NCBI GenBank assembly: GCA_023399155.1
Contig: JAEWQP010000031.1
Coordinates: 1 to 64,000 of the forward strand
Reading direction: 5' to 3'
DNA length: 64,000 nucleotides
Source of the DNA: Verrucomicrobiota bacterium
Lineage (GTDB): Bacteria; Verrucomicrobiota; Verrucomicrobiia; Opitutales; Opitutaceae
Below the pieces are notes generated by a model that searched no databases, was not told the DNA's origin, and saw only the letters and a program-made list of their open reading frames with translations. Shown piece after piece: positions 32,018-43,890 of this stretch (positions within the stretch are counted from its first letter, which is position 1; every line of letters starts with the position of its first letter). Position numbers and translations under genes: made by a program.

Positions 32018-34678
32018 ATGAACTCCCGTCTTCCGATTCGCGCCCTCGCCCTCACGTCCGCCCTGGCTGCTGTCCTGCTTGTTCCCGGTCTCCTGCGAGC
32101 CGCAGACGCGGCCCCCGCCGCGCCGCGCATCGGCGAGGCGACACCGCTGGAATGGTCGATCCGCATGGCCCGCTCGGAAATGGATCGCCGCGGTGGGAGC
32201 ATGTTCTACCGCGAAGGCTCAAAGGCCCGCTGGGAGTACACGCACGGCCTGTTCTCCCATGCGCTGGTGACCCTCGGCACTGCCTCAGGCGAGTCCGACA
32301 TCCTGGATTACGGCGAACGCCTCGTATCCAGCTTCGTGACACCGGAAGGCGAGATCGCGACCTATCGTGCACCGAGCCGGGGCGAGGACAAGATCGACGA
32401 GTTCAACATCGACCTCATCCCGCCGGGCCGGACGGTGCTCCACCTGTACCGGAAAACCGGCGACGACCGTTACCTGAAGGCGCTCGCACTGCTCAAGGAG
32501 CAGCTCGACCGCCAGCCGCGCACGAGCGAGGGCGGGTTCTGGCACAAGCAGCGCTATCCCGACCAGATGTGGCTCGACGGGCTCTACATGGGTTCGCCGT
32601 TCCTCGCCGAATACGCGGTGATGCTGGGCAAGCCCGATCTGCTGGACGAGGTTGTCCACCAGATCAAGCTCATGGATCGTCACAGCTACGACTCCGCCAA
32701 GGGCCTGCACTATCATGCCTGGGACGAGAAGCGCGCGCAGTCCTGGGCGGACAAGGAGACCGGCACGTCGCCGAATTTCTGGAGCCGCTCCATCGGCTGG
32801 TACGGCATGGCGCTGGTCGATTGTCTCGACTTCATCCCCGCCACGCACCCCGAGGGCGAGTCGGTCGTCAGCATCCTGCGCCGCGTGGCCGACGGGATTG
32901 TGCGCTATCAGGACGCAAAGACGGGCTTGTGGTGGCAGGTGACCGACCAGGGTGATCGGCAGGGAAACTACCTCGAGGCCACGTCGTCGTCGATGTTTTG
33001 CTACGTGTTGGCGAAGGGCATCAACAAGGGCTACCTGCCGCGCGACACCTACCTGCCGGCGTTGCGCAAGGGCTACGAGGGTATCATCCGCGATTTCATC
33101 CGTCCGGATGGCCAGGGACGCATCGACCTGACGCAGTGCTGCGAAGTCGCGGGCCTGGGCTACACGAACTCCAAGGGCATGCCGCGCGACGGATCCTTCG
33201 AGTACTATATCAGCGAGCCGGTGATCTCAAACGACCTCAAGGGCGTCGGGCCGTTCATTTTCGCGGGAATCGAGGTCGAGAAAACGCTGGCCAACCTCAC
33301 CAAGCCGGCGCCGCTGCGCGTGACCGGTTGGGAGTCGTATCCGGCGGTGCTCGCCCGCATCAAGGCGCCGGAGTTTCCCGCCCGTGATTTCGTGATCACC
33401 GAGTTCGGCGCCAAGCCCGACGGTGCGAGCGACGCCTCGGACGCCATCCGTGAGGCGATCGCGGCCTGTCACGCCGCCGGCGGCGGGCGCGTGGTCGTGC
33501 CGCAGGGGACGTTCCTCACCGGCGCCATCCATCTGCTCAGCAACGTCAACCTCCACGTCTCCGAGGGCGCCACGCTGCTCTTCGACGCCGCTCCCGAGCG
33601 CATGGCGAAGAACTATCCTGTCGTCTTCACGCGCTGGGAGGGCGTGGAATGCATGAACTACTCGCCGCTCATCTACGCGTGGGAGCAGGAGAACATCGCC
33701 ATCACCGGCAAGGGCACGCTGGACGGGGGCGCCACGAATGACAACTGGTGGGGCTGGAACAACAAGGACGCCGGCCGGCCCACCCGGCAGGTGGCCGACC
33801 GCAACAAACTCTTCGCCGAGGGCGAGCAAGGTGTCCCGGTCGAGCAGCGCGTGTATGGTCCGGGGCACTACCTGCGTCCCAACTTCATCCAGCCCTACCG
33901 CTGCCGCAACATCCTCATCGAGGGCGTGACGATCCTGCGCTCGCCGATGTGGCAGATCAACCCGGTGCTGTCGCAGAACATCACGGTGCGCGGGCTCAGG
34001 ATCGTCACGCACGGGCCGAACAACGACGGCTGTGATCCGGAGTCGTGCCAGGACGTGCTGATCGAGGACACGCTCTTCGACACCGGCGACGACTGCATCG
34101 CGATCAAGTCGGGCCGCAACAACGACGGCCGCCGCGTGGGTGTGGCGTCCGAGAACATCGTCGTGCGCAATTGCACGATGAAGGACGGCCACGGCGGCGT
34201 CGTGCTCGGGAGCGAGATCTCGGGCGGCGTGCGCAATGTCTTTGTCGAGAACTGCGTCATGGACAGCCCGAATCTCGACCGCGGCCTGCGCTTCAAGAAC
34301 AACGCCGTGCGCGGCGGGATTCTCGAGAATGTCTTCATGCGCAACGTGAGGATCGGCCGGGTCGCCGAGGCCGTGCTGACCATCGATCTGCTCTATGAGG
34401 AAGGCGCGAAGGGCAGCCACAAGCCCGTGGTGCGGAATGTCCAGATTGAGAACGTCACGTCCTCCGCCAGCCCGCGCGTGATGTTCATCGCCGGCTTCGA
34501 GGGTGCGGTGATCGACAACATTCGCTTCAAGGACTGCACGTTCAGCGGAGTGGAGGAGACCGAGGTGATTTCGGGCGCCGGTTCGATCTCGTTCCGAAAC
34601 GTCACGATCACGCCCGCGAAGAAGGCCCGCAGCGCCAACTCCGTCCCGGCGCCGACCCCCGCGCCCGCCGCGAACTGA
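32018..34678 (+). CDS. Secreted GH105-GH28 fusion: unsaturated rhamnogalacturonyl hydrolase plus polygalacturonase-type domain
   Basis: 886 residues from ATG 32018, with a signal peptide (LALTSALAAVLLVPGLLRAA). Residues about 45-430 are a GH88/GH105 (YteR/YesR) domain with the catalytic-type aspartate in MWLDGLYMGSPFLAEY (Asp187). Residues about 450-870 are a GH28 right-handed beta helix that begins DFVITEFGAKPDG and carries the family active site: NNDG (Asp670), GDD (Asp691-Asp692), GHGG (His725) and the R-x-K motif at 758-760. One half removes unsaturated uronyl ends left by lyases; the other hydrolyses galacturonosyl bonds. All key residues are present in both, so I infer a bifunctional periplasmic or secreted enzyme. 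The upstream part of the longest frame was dropped because it crosses repeat DNA. Confidence 0.87.
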   Translation: MNSRLPIRALALTSALAAVLLVPGLLRAADAAPAAPRIGEATPLEWSIRMARSEMDRRGGSMFYREGSKARWEYTHGLFSHALVTLGTASGESDILDYGERLVSSFVTPEGEIATYRAPSRGEDKIDEFNIDLIPPGRTVLHLYRKTGDDRYLKALALLKEQLDRQPRTSEGGFWHKQRYPDQMWLDGLYMGSPFLAEYAVMLGKPDLLDEVVHQIKLMDRHSYDSAKGLHYHAWDEKRAQSWADKETGTSPNFWSRSIGWYGMALVDCLDFIPATHPEGESVVSILRRVADGIVRYQDAKTGLWWQVTDQGDRQGNYLEATSSSMFCYVLAKGINKGYLPRDTYLPALRKGYEGIIRDFIRPDGQGRIDLTQCCEVAGLGYTNSKGMPRDGSFEYYISEPVISNDLKGVGPFIFAGIEVEKTLANLTKPAPLRVTGWESYPAVLARIKAPEFPARDFVITEFGAKPDGASDASDAIREAIAACHAAGGGRVVVPQGTFLTGAIHLLSNVNLHVSEGATLLFDAAPERMAKNYPVVFTRWEGVECMNYSPLIYAWEQENIAITGKGTLDGGATNDNWWGWNNKDAGRPTRQVADRNKLFAEGEQGVPVEQRVYGPGHYLRPNFIQPYRCRNILIEGVTILRSPMWQINPVLSQNITVRGLRIVTHGPNNDGCDPESCQDVLIEDTLFDTGDDCIAIKSGRNNDGRRVGVASENIVVRNCTMKDGHGGVVLGSEISGGVRNVFVENCVMDSPNLDRGLRFKNNAVRGGILENVFMRNVRIGRVAEAVLTIDLLYEEGAKGSHKPVVRNVQIENVTSSASPRVMFIAGFEGAVIDNIRFKDCTFSGVEETEVISGAGSISFRNVTITPAKKARSANSVPAPTPAPAAN

Positions 34679-34682
34679 GAGA

Positions 34683-34722
34683 GCGGGCTCCGCCCGTTTT
34701 GAACGCGCTCCCTGGGCGCGTT
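34683..34722 (+). terminator. Rho-independent terminator after the GH105-GH28 gene, followed by a second hairpin
   Basis: CGGGC-TCC-GCCCG at 34684-34696 is followed by TTTT (34697-34700). A second stem, AACGCGC with GCGCGTT (34702-34722), comes straight after. It lies 5 bp past the stop codon. Confidence 0.6.
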
Positions 34723-35059
34723 GTGCGGCGTGCGAACGTCGAGAGTGCTTCCCTGCGGGGTTGGGTCACGCGTGCTCACGCCACCCTGCAGATCACAGGA
34801 CGCAAATCCTCCGACGAAACCGCCCTCCGCCGTGCCGCACTCCCTTAATTGCTCTCCCATGCGCCGCACTCCGGGAGCCCGCTCGCCGAGCGCGCTGTGC
34901 GGCGTGTGAGCGCCCCCACGCCGATCCGCGCGGCGGCCGGCGCACGCTCCCGGAGCGACTCCGCCCGGCTTCCTGCGCCTACGGCTGCGGCGCGGCCGGA
35001 CATCGCGCGCCTCACGCAGGTGCCTGGCGCAAAGCCGGGAGATGGGGTTCCACCTCTGC
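34723..35059. other. 337-bp intergenic stretch between convergent GH105-GH28 and speA genes
   Basis: No gene is convincing. Two related words, GTTGTGCGGCGTGCGAAC (about 34720) and GCTGTGCGGCGTGTGAGC (about 34896), recur, and CGCCGCAC (about 34862) pairs with the second to form a hairpin. CTCCGGGAGC (about 34870) also has a facing partner, GCTCCCGGAG, near 34948. Confidence 0.4.
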
Positions 35060-37063
<2,004 letters not shown>

Positions 37064-37215
37064 GGCGTGTGAAACGGGTGGTGGGTTGGTGCGTCTGCCG
37101 GCCTGGATCGGGTGGGGTGGCGCGGCGGGATTCGTGCCGGGAGGCTCTGGGCTTGCGTTTTAGGGACGCGGATTCTTTGTTGCGCCCTTTCATCGACAAA
37201 ACCTTCATCGACGCA

Positions 37216-37560
37216 ATGCAGAACATGCTCCCTCATGCCTTTGTCTCGCCGGTAGTTGCGCAGGCCCCAGCCCCGTCGGGTGCGCCGGGTGGCAACATGT
37301 TCCTCATCGTGATGGTGCTGATGTTTGTCGGCATGTATTTTCTCACCATAGCCCCGCAGCGTAAAAAGGAAAAGGAGCACAAGAAGATGCTCGCCGCGCT
37401 GCAGTCCGGCGACGAGATCCTGACGGCCGGCGGCATCTATGGCGTGATCACGAATGTGAAGGACGATCGATTCGTCGTGCGCATCGCCGATGGCGCGAAG
37501 GTCGAGATCGCCAAGGGCTTCGTGAACACCTGCGTGAAGAAGACCTCGAGCGCGAGCTGA
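37216..37560 (+). CDS. yajC: Sec translocon accessory protein YajC
   Basis: 114 residues. One membrane helix (NMFLIVMVLMFVGMYFLTI) is followed by the family block APQRKKEKEHKKMLAALQSG and DEILTAGGIYGVITNVKDD. I chose the ATG at 37216 since the longer frame adds an Arg-rich stretch without homology. secDF follows 90 bp downstream, the usual neighbour. It supports SecDF in protein export at the inner membrane. Confidence 0.92.
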   Translation: MQNMLPHAFVSPVVAQAPAPSGAPGGNMFLIVMVLMFVGMYFLTIAPQRKKEKEHKKMLAALQSGDEILTAGGIYGVITNVKDDRFVVRIADGAKVEIAKGFVNTCVKKTSSAS

Positions 37561-37650
37561 GCCGCTCGCGCGCAGGTGGCCGGACGTCGGAAGGCGGGGC
37601 AGCCCCTTTCCGCGGGCGGCCCCACCACCGACTTTAACCAAACAAACCCC

Positions 37651-40194
37651 ATGTCCGGCAAATACACCTGGAAGCTCGTTCTCACCCTCGTGGTGATGTT
37701 CTGGGCTGGATGGAACCTGAACCCGATCTCGACGACTCCGTTCGAGGAATACCTCCGACAGGAGGCGACGAGCAGCCCGAAGTTCGAGGCCGTGATGCTC
37801 AAGGCGAAGCAGAGCGCCGATGCCCGCGAGGCCCCGAGCTTCTATGTCGCCCTGAAGCGCGCGGCCGAGGCCGACGGCGTCGACCTCTCGGAGTTTTTCC
37901 CGCAGGTCAATCTCGAGAAGTCGCTCAAGAATCTTCGCAAGAAGAACAGCATCCTCCTCGACGAGATGCTCAAGCGCTCCCAGGCCCGCCTGCGCAAGGG
38001 CCTCGATCTCAGCGGCGGCATTTCGTTCCTTCTCGAGGTGGATCGCCCCGCCGGCGACGAGACCCAGCAGAAGGCCGATCTCGACAAGGCGATCGAGATC
38101 ATCGGCGAGCGCATCGACGGCCTCGGCGTCTCCGAGCCGATCATCCGCCCGGTCGGCGAGGACCGCATCGAGGTGCAGATCGCGGGCGTGAACACGCGCG
38201 ACAACCCCGATGTGGTCGACGAGCTGAAAAAGCCCGCCCGCCTCGAGTTCCGCCTCGTCGACATGCGCAACCGGCCCGATCCCACGCGCCCGGGCGATCT
38301 TCCTCCCGGATACGAACTGCTCGTGCTCAATGTCGAGCGCGGCGCGCAGAGCTATGAGGAGGAACTCTTCGTCAAGCGCGTGCCGGAGATGACGGGCGAC
38401 GCCGTGGAGCGCGCCTACGTCTATCGCAACGACTACGGCCAGGCCGAGGTCGGTCTCAAGTTCACCAGCAGGGGCGGCGACCGCTTCGGCGATGTGACGC
38501 GCAAGATCGTGCAGGAGCACGGTCCGCGCAATGGCCGCCTCGCCATCGTGCTCGACGGCAAGCTTTACTCCGCGCCCACGGTTAACGACGCGATCACCGG
38601 CGGCTCGGCCCAGATCACCGGCAGCTTCTCCGATCGCGAGGCGTTCGAACTCGCCAACGTGCTGAACAACCCGCTCGACGTGCCGCTTCGCGTGGTGTCG
38701 ATGTCGGAAGTCGGCCCGTCGCTCGCCGAGGATGCGGTCTCCAGCGGCTGGAAGGCGTTCATCATCGGCACGGCGATCACTGCGGCCTTCATCATGGTGT
38801 ATTACACGTCCGCCGGTATTCTCGCGGTGCTCGCGATGTCGGTGAACGTGCTGGTGATCCTCGGCGTGATGGCCAGCGATCTCGTCGGCGCGACGCTTTC
38901 GATGCCGGCCATCGCCGGTATCGTGCTCACCCTGGGCATGTCCGTCGACTCGAACATCCTGATCTTCGAGCGACTGCGCGAGGAGGTGGCGGCGGGCAAG
39001 AACCTGCGGGCCGCGCTCGAGGCCGCGCACGAGAAGGCGTTTTCCGCCATCTTCGACGCGAACGTCACGACGCTCATCACCGCCGGACTGATGTGGATCT
39101 ACGGCACCGGCCCGGTGAAGGGCTTCGGTGTCACCCTGACGATCGGTATCTTCTCCACGATGTTCGCGGCGTTGGTCGTGACCCGACTGCTGCTCGAACT
39201 GGTCGTGCACACCGGCCTGGCGAAGCGGATCAAGATGTTTCAGGCGCTGCCGGAGACCAATATTGATTTCCTCAGGTACGCGAAGCCCGCGTTCATCACC
39301 TCGTTCATCATCGTGGGTCTCGGCGTGGCCGTGGTCGCCTACAAGGGCGGGCGCGTCTACGGCATCGATTTCGCCGGCGGCGACGAGGTGACGCTCTCCT
39401 TTACCGGCACGCCGCTGGACGTCGCGCAGGTGCGCGCCGCAGCGGCACAGGTGGGGGTGACCGATATCAATCCCGCGCCGCAGAAACTGCTCGGAACGGG
39501 CGAGGAGGTCATGAAGGTCGTCACGCCCTTCGACCAGAGCGACAAGGTGGTGCTCAAGGTCCAGGAGCTGTATCCGGACGCTGGAACCGTTGTACTCGGC
39601 GAGGAACGGATCGGCGGCAGCGTGAGCTCCCAGATCCAGTGGAACGCCTTCGCCGCGATCGGCCTCTCGCTCGTCGGCATCCTGCTCTACGTCGCCTTCC
39701 GCTTCGAGATGGGCTATGGCATCGGCGCCGTGGTCGCGACGATCCACGACCTGCTGATAACGATCGGCGTGTTCGTGGCCTTCGGCAACCAGTTCAACGG
39801 CGCGATGGTCGGCGCGATCCTGCTCATCGCGGGTTACTCGATCAACGACACGATCGTCGTGTTCGACCGCATCCGCGAGGAGTTGCAGCTCAACCCGAAC
39901 ATGAAGCTGCGCGACGTGATCAACCTGTCGCTCAACCGCACGCTCGCCCGCACGATCATCACCGGCGGCACGACGTTCTGCACGGCCATCACGCTCTACG
40001 TGGTCGCCGGCGGTGCGGTCAACGACATCGCCTTCACCCTCATCGTCGGCATCATCACCGGAACGTTCTCCTCGCTCTTCATCGCCAGCCCGATCTTCTA
40101 CTGGTGGCACAAGGGTGATCGGAAGCACGTCGAGGAGTCCCACGACATCGCGCCGAAATACGAATGGGCCGCAGGCAGCAAGGCCGCCGAGTAA
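37651..40194 (+). CDS. secDF: SecDF fusion, protein export membrane protein
   Basis: 847 residues from ATG 37651. The SecD half has one N-terminal helix, a long periplasmic domain (about 50-340) with LRKGLDLSGGISFLLEVD, and five helices including GIVLTLGMSVDSNILIFERL. The SecF half starts near residue 535 (RYAKPAFITSFIIVGLGV), has its own small periplasmic domain (GIDFAGGDEV) and ends with GYSINDTIVVFDRIREEL. It uses proton motive force to pull exported proteins through SecYEG. SecD and SecF are separate in many bacteria and fused in others, such as Bacillus and Bacteroidota. recJ follows 6 bp later. Confidence 0.94.
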   Translation: MSGKYTWKLVLTLVVMFWAGWNLNPISTTPFEEYLRQEATSSPKFEAVMLKAKQSADAREAPSFYVALKRAAEADGVDLSEFFPQVNLEKSLKNLRKKNSILLDEMLKRSQARLRKGLDLSGGISFLLEVDRPAGDETQQKADLDKAIEIIGERIDGLGVSEPIIRPVGEDRIEVQIAGVNTRDNPDVVDELKKPARLEFRLVDMRNRPDPTRPGDLPPGYELLVLNVERGAQSYEEELFVKRVPEMTGDAVERAYVYRNDYGQAEVGLKFTSRGGDRFGDVTRKIVQEHGPRNGRLAIVLDGKLYSAPTVNDAITGGSAQITGSFSDREAFELANVLNNPLDVPLRVVSMSEVGPSLAEDAVSSGWKAFIIGTAITAAFIMVYYTSAGILAVLAMSVNVLVILGVMASDLVGATLSMPAIAGIVLTLGMSVDSNILIFERLREEVAAGKNLRAALEAAHEKAFSAIFDANVTTLITAGLMWIYGTGPVKGFGVTLTIGIFSTMFAALVVTRLLLELVVHTGLAKRIKMFQALPETNIDFLRYAKPAFITSFIIVGLGVAVVAYKGGRVYGIDFAGGDEVTLSFTGTPLDVAQVRAAAAQVGVTDINPAPQKLLGTGEEVMKVVTPFDQSDKVVLKVQELYPDAGTVVLGEERIGGSVSSQIQWNAFAAIGLSLVGILLYVAFRFEMGYGIGAVVATIHDLLITIGVFVAFGNQFNGAMVGAILLIAGYSINDTIVVFDRIREELQLNPNMKLRDVINLSLNRTLARTIITGGTTFCTAITLYVVAGGAVNDIAFTLIVGIITGTFSSLFIASPIFYWWHKGDRKHVEESHDIAPKYEWAAGSKAAE

Positions 40195-40200
40195 GCCGCG

Positions 40201-41919
40201 ATGCAGTGGCGGCACGACCCGATCCAGGCCAACCGGATACGTGCCCTCAGCCAGCAGCTCGGCGTCAGCGACATCCTTGCTGAACTCCTGCTGCGTGTGC
40301 CCGTGGGCACGGAAGCCGAGGCGCGCTCCTTCCTGGAGCCGCGCCTGGCCGACCTTTGCGACCCGTTTGCGCTGACACAGCTCGACCGGGCGGTCGCGCG
40401 CCTCAACCGCGCGATCGACGCCGGCGAGGCGATCACGGTCTTCGGCGACTATGATGTCGATGGGGTCACCTCCACCGCGCTGCTCGTGAGCGTGCTGCGG
40501 CGCCTCGGCCTGCAGCCGCGTTTCGTGGTGCCGCGGCGTCTCGAGGAAGGCTACGGCCTGAGCCGCGAGGCCATCGACCGGGCGCTCGCGCTCGGCCAGC
40601 CCGCGCTGTTCATCGCGTTGGACTGCGGCACGAACTCGGTCGCCGAGGCGGCCTATCTGCGCAGCCTCGGCATCGATGTGATCGTCGTCGACCACCACCG
40701 GTCCAAGCACGCGATCCCCGACGATTGCATCCTCGTGAATCCCCACGTACATGAGGATACAGACAACGGTCTGAACGATCTCTGCGCCGTGGGGCTGGTC
40801 TTCAAGCTCGTCCACGGACTGCTCAAGGTTCGGCGCGAGGCTTCCGATCCCTGCGCGCTCGCCATCACGCTGAAGGATTACCTCGATTTCGTCGCCCTCG
40901 GGACTGTCGCCGACCTGGTGCCGTTGCTGCGGGAGAACCGCATCCTCGCCAGCCATGGACTGCGCATCCTCGGCAAGACGCAACGGCCGGGGCTGGTGCG
41001 GCTGATGGAGGTCGCGGGCATGACGCCGGGTGAGGAGCCGCGACCCGTTGATGTTTCCTTCCGGATCGGCCCGCGCATCAATGCCAGCGGGCGCCTCGCC
41101 GACGCCGCGGTCTCCGTCGAGCTGCTGTTGAGCGACGACCCCAGGTTCTGCGCGGACGCCTCGGCGCGGTTGGATACCTTCAATCGCGAGCGGCAGGACA
41201 TCGAGCGACTGATCACCGAGCAGGCGTTTGCCATGATCGAGCAGAAGTTCGCGTCATCGGCCGGTATCGTGGTCTTTGATCCGGAGTGGCACCCGGGCGT
41301 GGTCGGGGTGGTGGCGAGCCGGCTCATTCGCAAGTATCACCGGCCCTGCATCGTGCTCGGGCGCGAAGGGCGCATGGCCAAGGGCTCCGGCCGCAGCATC
41401 CCCGGGTTCAATCTCGTCGAGGTGCTCGGGCGTTGCGCGGAGATGCTGGATAGCTGGGGCGGCCATCCCATGGCGGTGGGCGTGTCGCTCGACGCCGCGC
41501 GCATGGCCGAGTTTCAGGCGGCCTTCAGCGAGGCCGTCTCCTCCGCGCCGGCTCAGGGGGCCAGCGAGCCATTCATCGAGATTTCCTCCTGGATCTCGCT
41601 CGATGCCGTGCGCGACCGCATGGTCGACGAGGTGGAGCGCATGCACCCGTTCGGTCAGGGCAATCCGGAGCCGATCTTCGGCACACGCGGGGTGATCTTC
41701 GATTCGCCGCCCGAGGTGTTCAAGGAGCAGCACTTCCGCTTCCAAGTGCACACGCTGACCGGCCGCCGGATCTCGGGCGTGGCCTGGAGCATGAAGGACA
41801 ACATCCCGCCTGTCGGCCGCCCCGTCGACATCGCCTATCAGGTGCAGTGGAACCGTTTCAACGGCCGCAAGTACCTGCAAATGGAACTCCACGCCTGGCG
41901 CCCCTCCGACAGGGCCTGA
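40201..41919 (+). CDS. recJ: Single-stranded-DNA-specific exonuclease RecJ
   Basis: 572 residues of the DHH phosphoesterase superfamily. FGDYDVDGVTST (motif I), ALDCGTNSVAEA, IVVDHHRSKHAIP (DHH motif), NPH and a DHHA1 domain with the glycine-rich run GRMAKGSGRSIPGFNLVEVL are present. It degrades ssDNA 5' to 3' in recombination and mismatch repair. Length matches the family (560-580). It lies 6 bp after secDF, so the two are probably co-transcribed. Confidence 0.94.
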   Translation: MQWRHDPIQANRIRALSQQLGVSDILAELLLRVPVGTEAEARSFLEPRLADLCDPFALTQLDRAVARLNRAIDAGEAITVFGDYDVDGVTSTALLVSVLRRLGLQPRFVVPRRLEEGYGLSREAIDRALALGQPALFIALDCGTNSVAEAAYLRSLGIDVIVVDHHRSKHAIPDDCILVNPHVHEDTDNGLNDLCAVGLVFKLVHGLLKVRREASDPCALAITLKDYLDFVALGTVADLVPLLRENRILASHGLRILGKTQRPGLVRLMEVAGMTPGEEPRPVDVSFRIGPRINASGRLADAAVSVELLLSDDPRFCADASARLDTFNRERQDIERLITEQAFAMIEQKFASSAGIVVFDPEWHPGVVGVVASRLIRKYHRPCIVLGREGRMAKGSGRSIPGFNLVEVLGRCAEMLDSWGGHPMAVGVSLDAARMAEFQAAFSEAVSSAPAQGASEPFIEISSWISLDAVRDRMVDEVERMHPFGQGNPEPIFGTRGVIFDSPPEVFKEQHFRFQVHTLTGRRISGVAWSMKDNIPPVGRPVDIAYQVQWNRFNGRKYLQMELHAWRPSDRA

Positions 41920-42049
41920 TCCCCGGGAAGATCCTCCAGGTTCGCGCGTTCGTTCTCGTTCTCTTTCTCCCCCCGCTTCCGGCCCTCGCTTCGCCCGTCC
42001 GCGCTCGCTCCTCGCTCGACACGGCAGCGCGCGCGAAAATGATCGGTCC
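41920..42049. other. 130-bp gap with a pyrimidine-rich repeat word
   Basis: The run TTCGTTCTCGTTCTCTTTCTC at about 41951-41971 belongs to the same GAGAAC-type repeat family (reverse orientation) as 51277-51303 and 51334-51385. It lies between recJ and lpxA. Confidence 0.5.
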
Positions 42050-42865
42050 ATGATCCATCCGACCGCTCTGGTCTCGAGCGAAGCCCGCGTGGGTGCCGGT
42101 GTTTCCATCGGCCCGTACGCGATCGTCGAGGCGGGGGTCGAACTCGGCGAAGGGTGCGTCGTGCACGGGCACGCCACCGTGCGCGGCGGCTCGGTATTGG
42201 GTCCTCGGGTACACGTTCATCCCGGAGCCGTCGTGGGAGGTCCGCCCCAGATGCTGAAGTGGGACGAAGCCACACCCTCGGGCGTGCGCATCGGCGCGGG
42301 CACGGTCCTGCGCGAGGGCGTTACGGTCAACCGGTCCACCCAGCCGGGCGGGGCGACCGTGCTCGGCGCCGAGTGCTTCCTGATGGCGATGGCGCACGTC
42401 GCGCACGACTGCGTGCTCGGCGACCGCGTGATCCTGGCCAACAATACCATGCTCGCGGGGCACGTATCCGTCGGGGCGGGCAGCTTCGTCGGAGGCGGCG
42501 CCGGTATCCACCAGTTCGTGCGCATCGGCGAGTCGGTCATGGTGGGCGGACTTGCGCGGATCACGAAGGATCTCCCGCATTTCCTCCTCGTCGCCGAGCG
42601 CGACGAGGTCTCGGGTGTCAACCAGGTGGGGCTGCGCCGCCGCGGCTTCTCGCGTGCGGTCGTCGCCGAGATCAAGGCCGCGTTTCATCGCATCTACGCC
42701 GCGCGCAACCCGCGCGCAGAGGCGGCGGCCGCGCTCGCCGAGGGCGCGGTGGCGAGCGCGGAGGCCCGGCTCTTCCTGGAGTTTTTCGCCGCGGGCAAGC
42801 GCGGGATCGCACGCCCGGCGCGCGCCGTCTCGGCGCAGGAGGAGGCCGGGGTGGAGACCCTGTGA
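42050..42865 (+). CDS. lpxA: UDP-N-acetylglucosamine acyltransferase
   Basis: 271 residues. N-terminal left-handed beta helix of hexapeptide repeats (residues about 1-190) and a C-terminal helical domain. The catalytic histidine lies in MAMAHVAHDCVLGD, and NRSTQPGGATVLG follows the 'NRGT..GGG.T..G' motif of LpxA. It adds the first acyl chain to UDP-GlcNAc in lipid A synthesis, so the organism should make LPS or be derived from an LPS maker. It starts 130 bp after recJ; pdxA follows after 10 bp. Confidence 0.92.
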   Translation: MIHPTALVSSEARVGAGVSIGPYAIVEAGVELGEGCVVHGHATVRGGSVLGPRVHVHPGAVVGGPPQMLKWDEATPSGVRIGAGTVLREGVTVNRSTQPGGATVLGAECFLMAMAHVAHDCVLGDRVILANNTMLAGHVSVGAGSFVGGGAGIHQFVRIGESVMVGGLARITKDLPHFLLVAERDEVSGVNQVGLRRRGFSRAVVAEIKAAFHRIYAARNPRAEAAAALAEGAVASAEARLFLEFFAAGKRGIARPARAVSAQEEAGVETL

Positions 42866-42875
42866 CGCGTCACCC

Positions 42876-43829
42876 ATGAGTCGCACCTCGGGAAACCTGG
42901 CCATCACCTGCGGCGACCCCGCGGGCGTCGGGCCGGAAATCATCGCCCGCCTCGTCGCGCGTCCGCTGGCGGAGGTGGAGCGCTTCACGCTCATCGGTCC
43001 GGCCTCGTGGCTCGAGTCGATTCCCGCCATGTCCCACATCGACCGCCTGCCGGTCGGGCCGGCGGATTTTGTCCCCGTGCAGGGTGAACCCACCGTCCAG
43101 GGCGCGCTGGTGGCGATGGCCGCGATGGAGCAGGCGGCAGCCGGCTGTCGCGACCGCCGTTTCGCGGCCGTGGTCACCGGGCCCGTATCTAAGATTTGGC
43201 TACAGCGCGCGGGCTACGCCTTTCCCGGTCAGAGCGAATTCTTTGCCGACCGCTGGCGCGGGGCGCCGACCATGGCGTTCACGGGCGGCCGGCTGCGCGT
43301 GGTCCTCGTCACCTGGCACATCCCGTTTCGCGAGGTGCCGGGGCACCTCACGGAGGAATCGGTGGGTCGCGCGGTGAGACGCGCCCGGTGGCTCGCGCAG
43401 GCCGAGGGCGCGACAGTGCCGCGCATCGCCGTGTGCGGGCTCAATCCCCACGCCGGTGAGGAGGGCATGCTTGGCACGGAGGAGCGCGACGTGATCGATC
43501 CCTGGCTCGACGGCTTCCGCAGGAGCCATCCCGGGCTTTCGCGCTGCCTGCCGGCCGACACGGTCTTCGCGCGTGCGCTTCGCGATGAATTCGACGTGGT
43601 CGTCGCCCTCTACCACGACCAGGGCCTGGGGCCGCTCAAGACCATCGATTTCGACACCGCCGTGAACGTCACGCTCGGTCTGCCGCATATCCGCACGAGT
43701 CCCGATCACGGCACGGCCTTCGGTATCGCGGGGAAGGGGACCGCCGATCCGCGCAGTTTCGCCCAGGCGATCGGCGTCGCCGCGCGGCTGGCGCGTCATC
43801 AGGCCGTGGAGCCGTGCCCGCTCTATTGA
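42876..43829 (+). CDS. pdxA: 4-hydroxythreonine-4-phosphate dehydrogenase
   Basis: 317 residues from ATG 42876; the longer frame overlaps lpxA and lacks homology. Motifs are AITCGDPAGVGPEI, the metal-binding region WHIPFREVPGHLT, GLNPHAGEEGMLGTEE and ALYHDQGLGPLKTIDF, with LPHIRTSPDHGTAF. It carries out NAD-dependent oxidation in the DXP-dependent vitamin B6 pathway. It forms a close set with lpxA and the A-type carrier gene downstream. Confidence 0.92.
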   Translation: MSRTSGNLAITCGDPAGVGPEIIARLVARPLAEVERFTLIGPASWLESIPAMSHIDRLPVGPADFVPVQGEPTVQGALVAMAAMEQAAAGCRDRRFAAVVTGPVSKIWLQRAGYAFPGQSEFFADRWRGAPTMAFTGGRLRVVLVTWHIPFREVPGHLTEESVGRAVRRARWLAQAEGATVPRIAVCGLNPHAGEEGMLGTEERDVIDPWLDGFRRSHPGLSRCLPADTVFARALRDEFDVVVALYHDQGLGPLKTIDFDTAVNVTLGLPHIRTSPDHGTAFGIAGKGTADPRSFAQAIGVAARLARHQAVEPCPLY

Positions 43830-43890
43830 GGACGCGGGACGGCTTGCCAATTGCCGCGCCCTACGGATAGTCGCGCCTCTTTTGAACCGG

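Noticed and set aside
34393..34869. 158-codon minus-strand ORF downstream of the GH105-GH28 gene
   Set aside because: Half of it is antisense to the GH28 domain and the rest covers hairpin-rich intergenic DNA; no domain seen.
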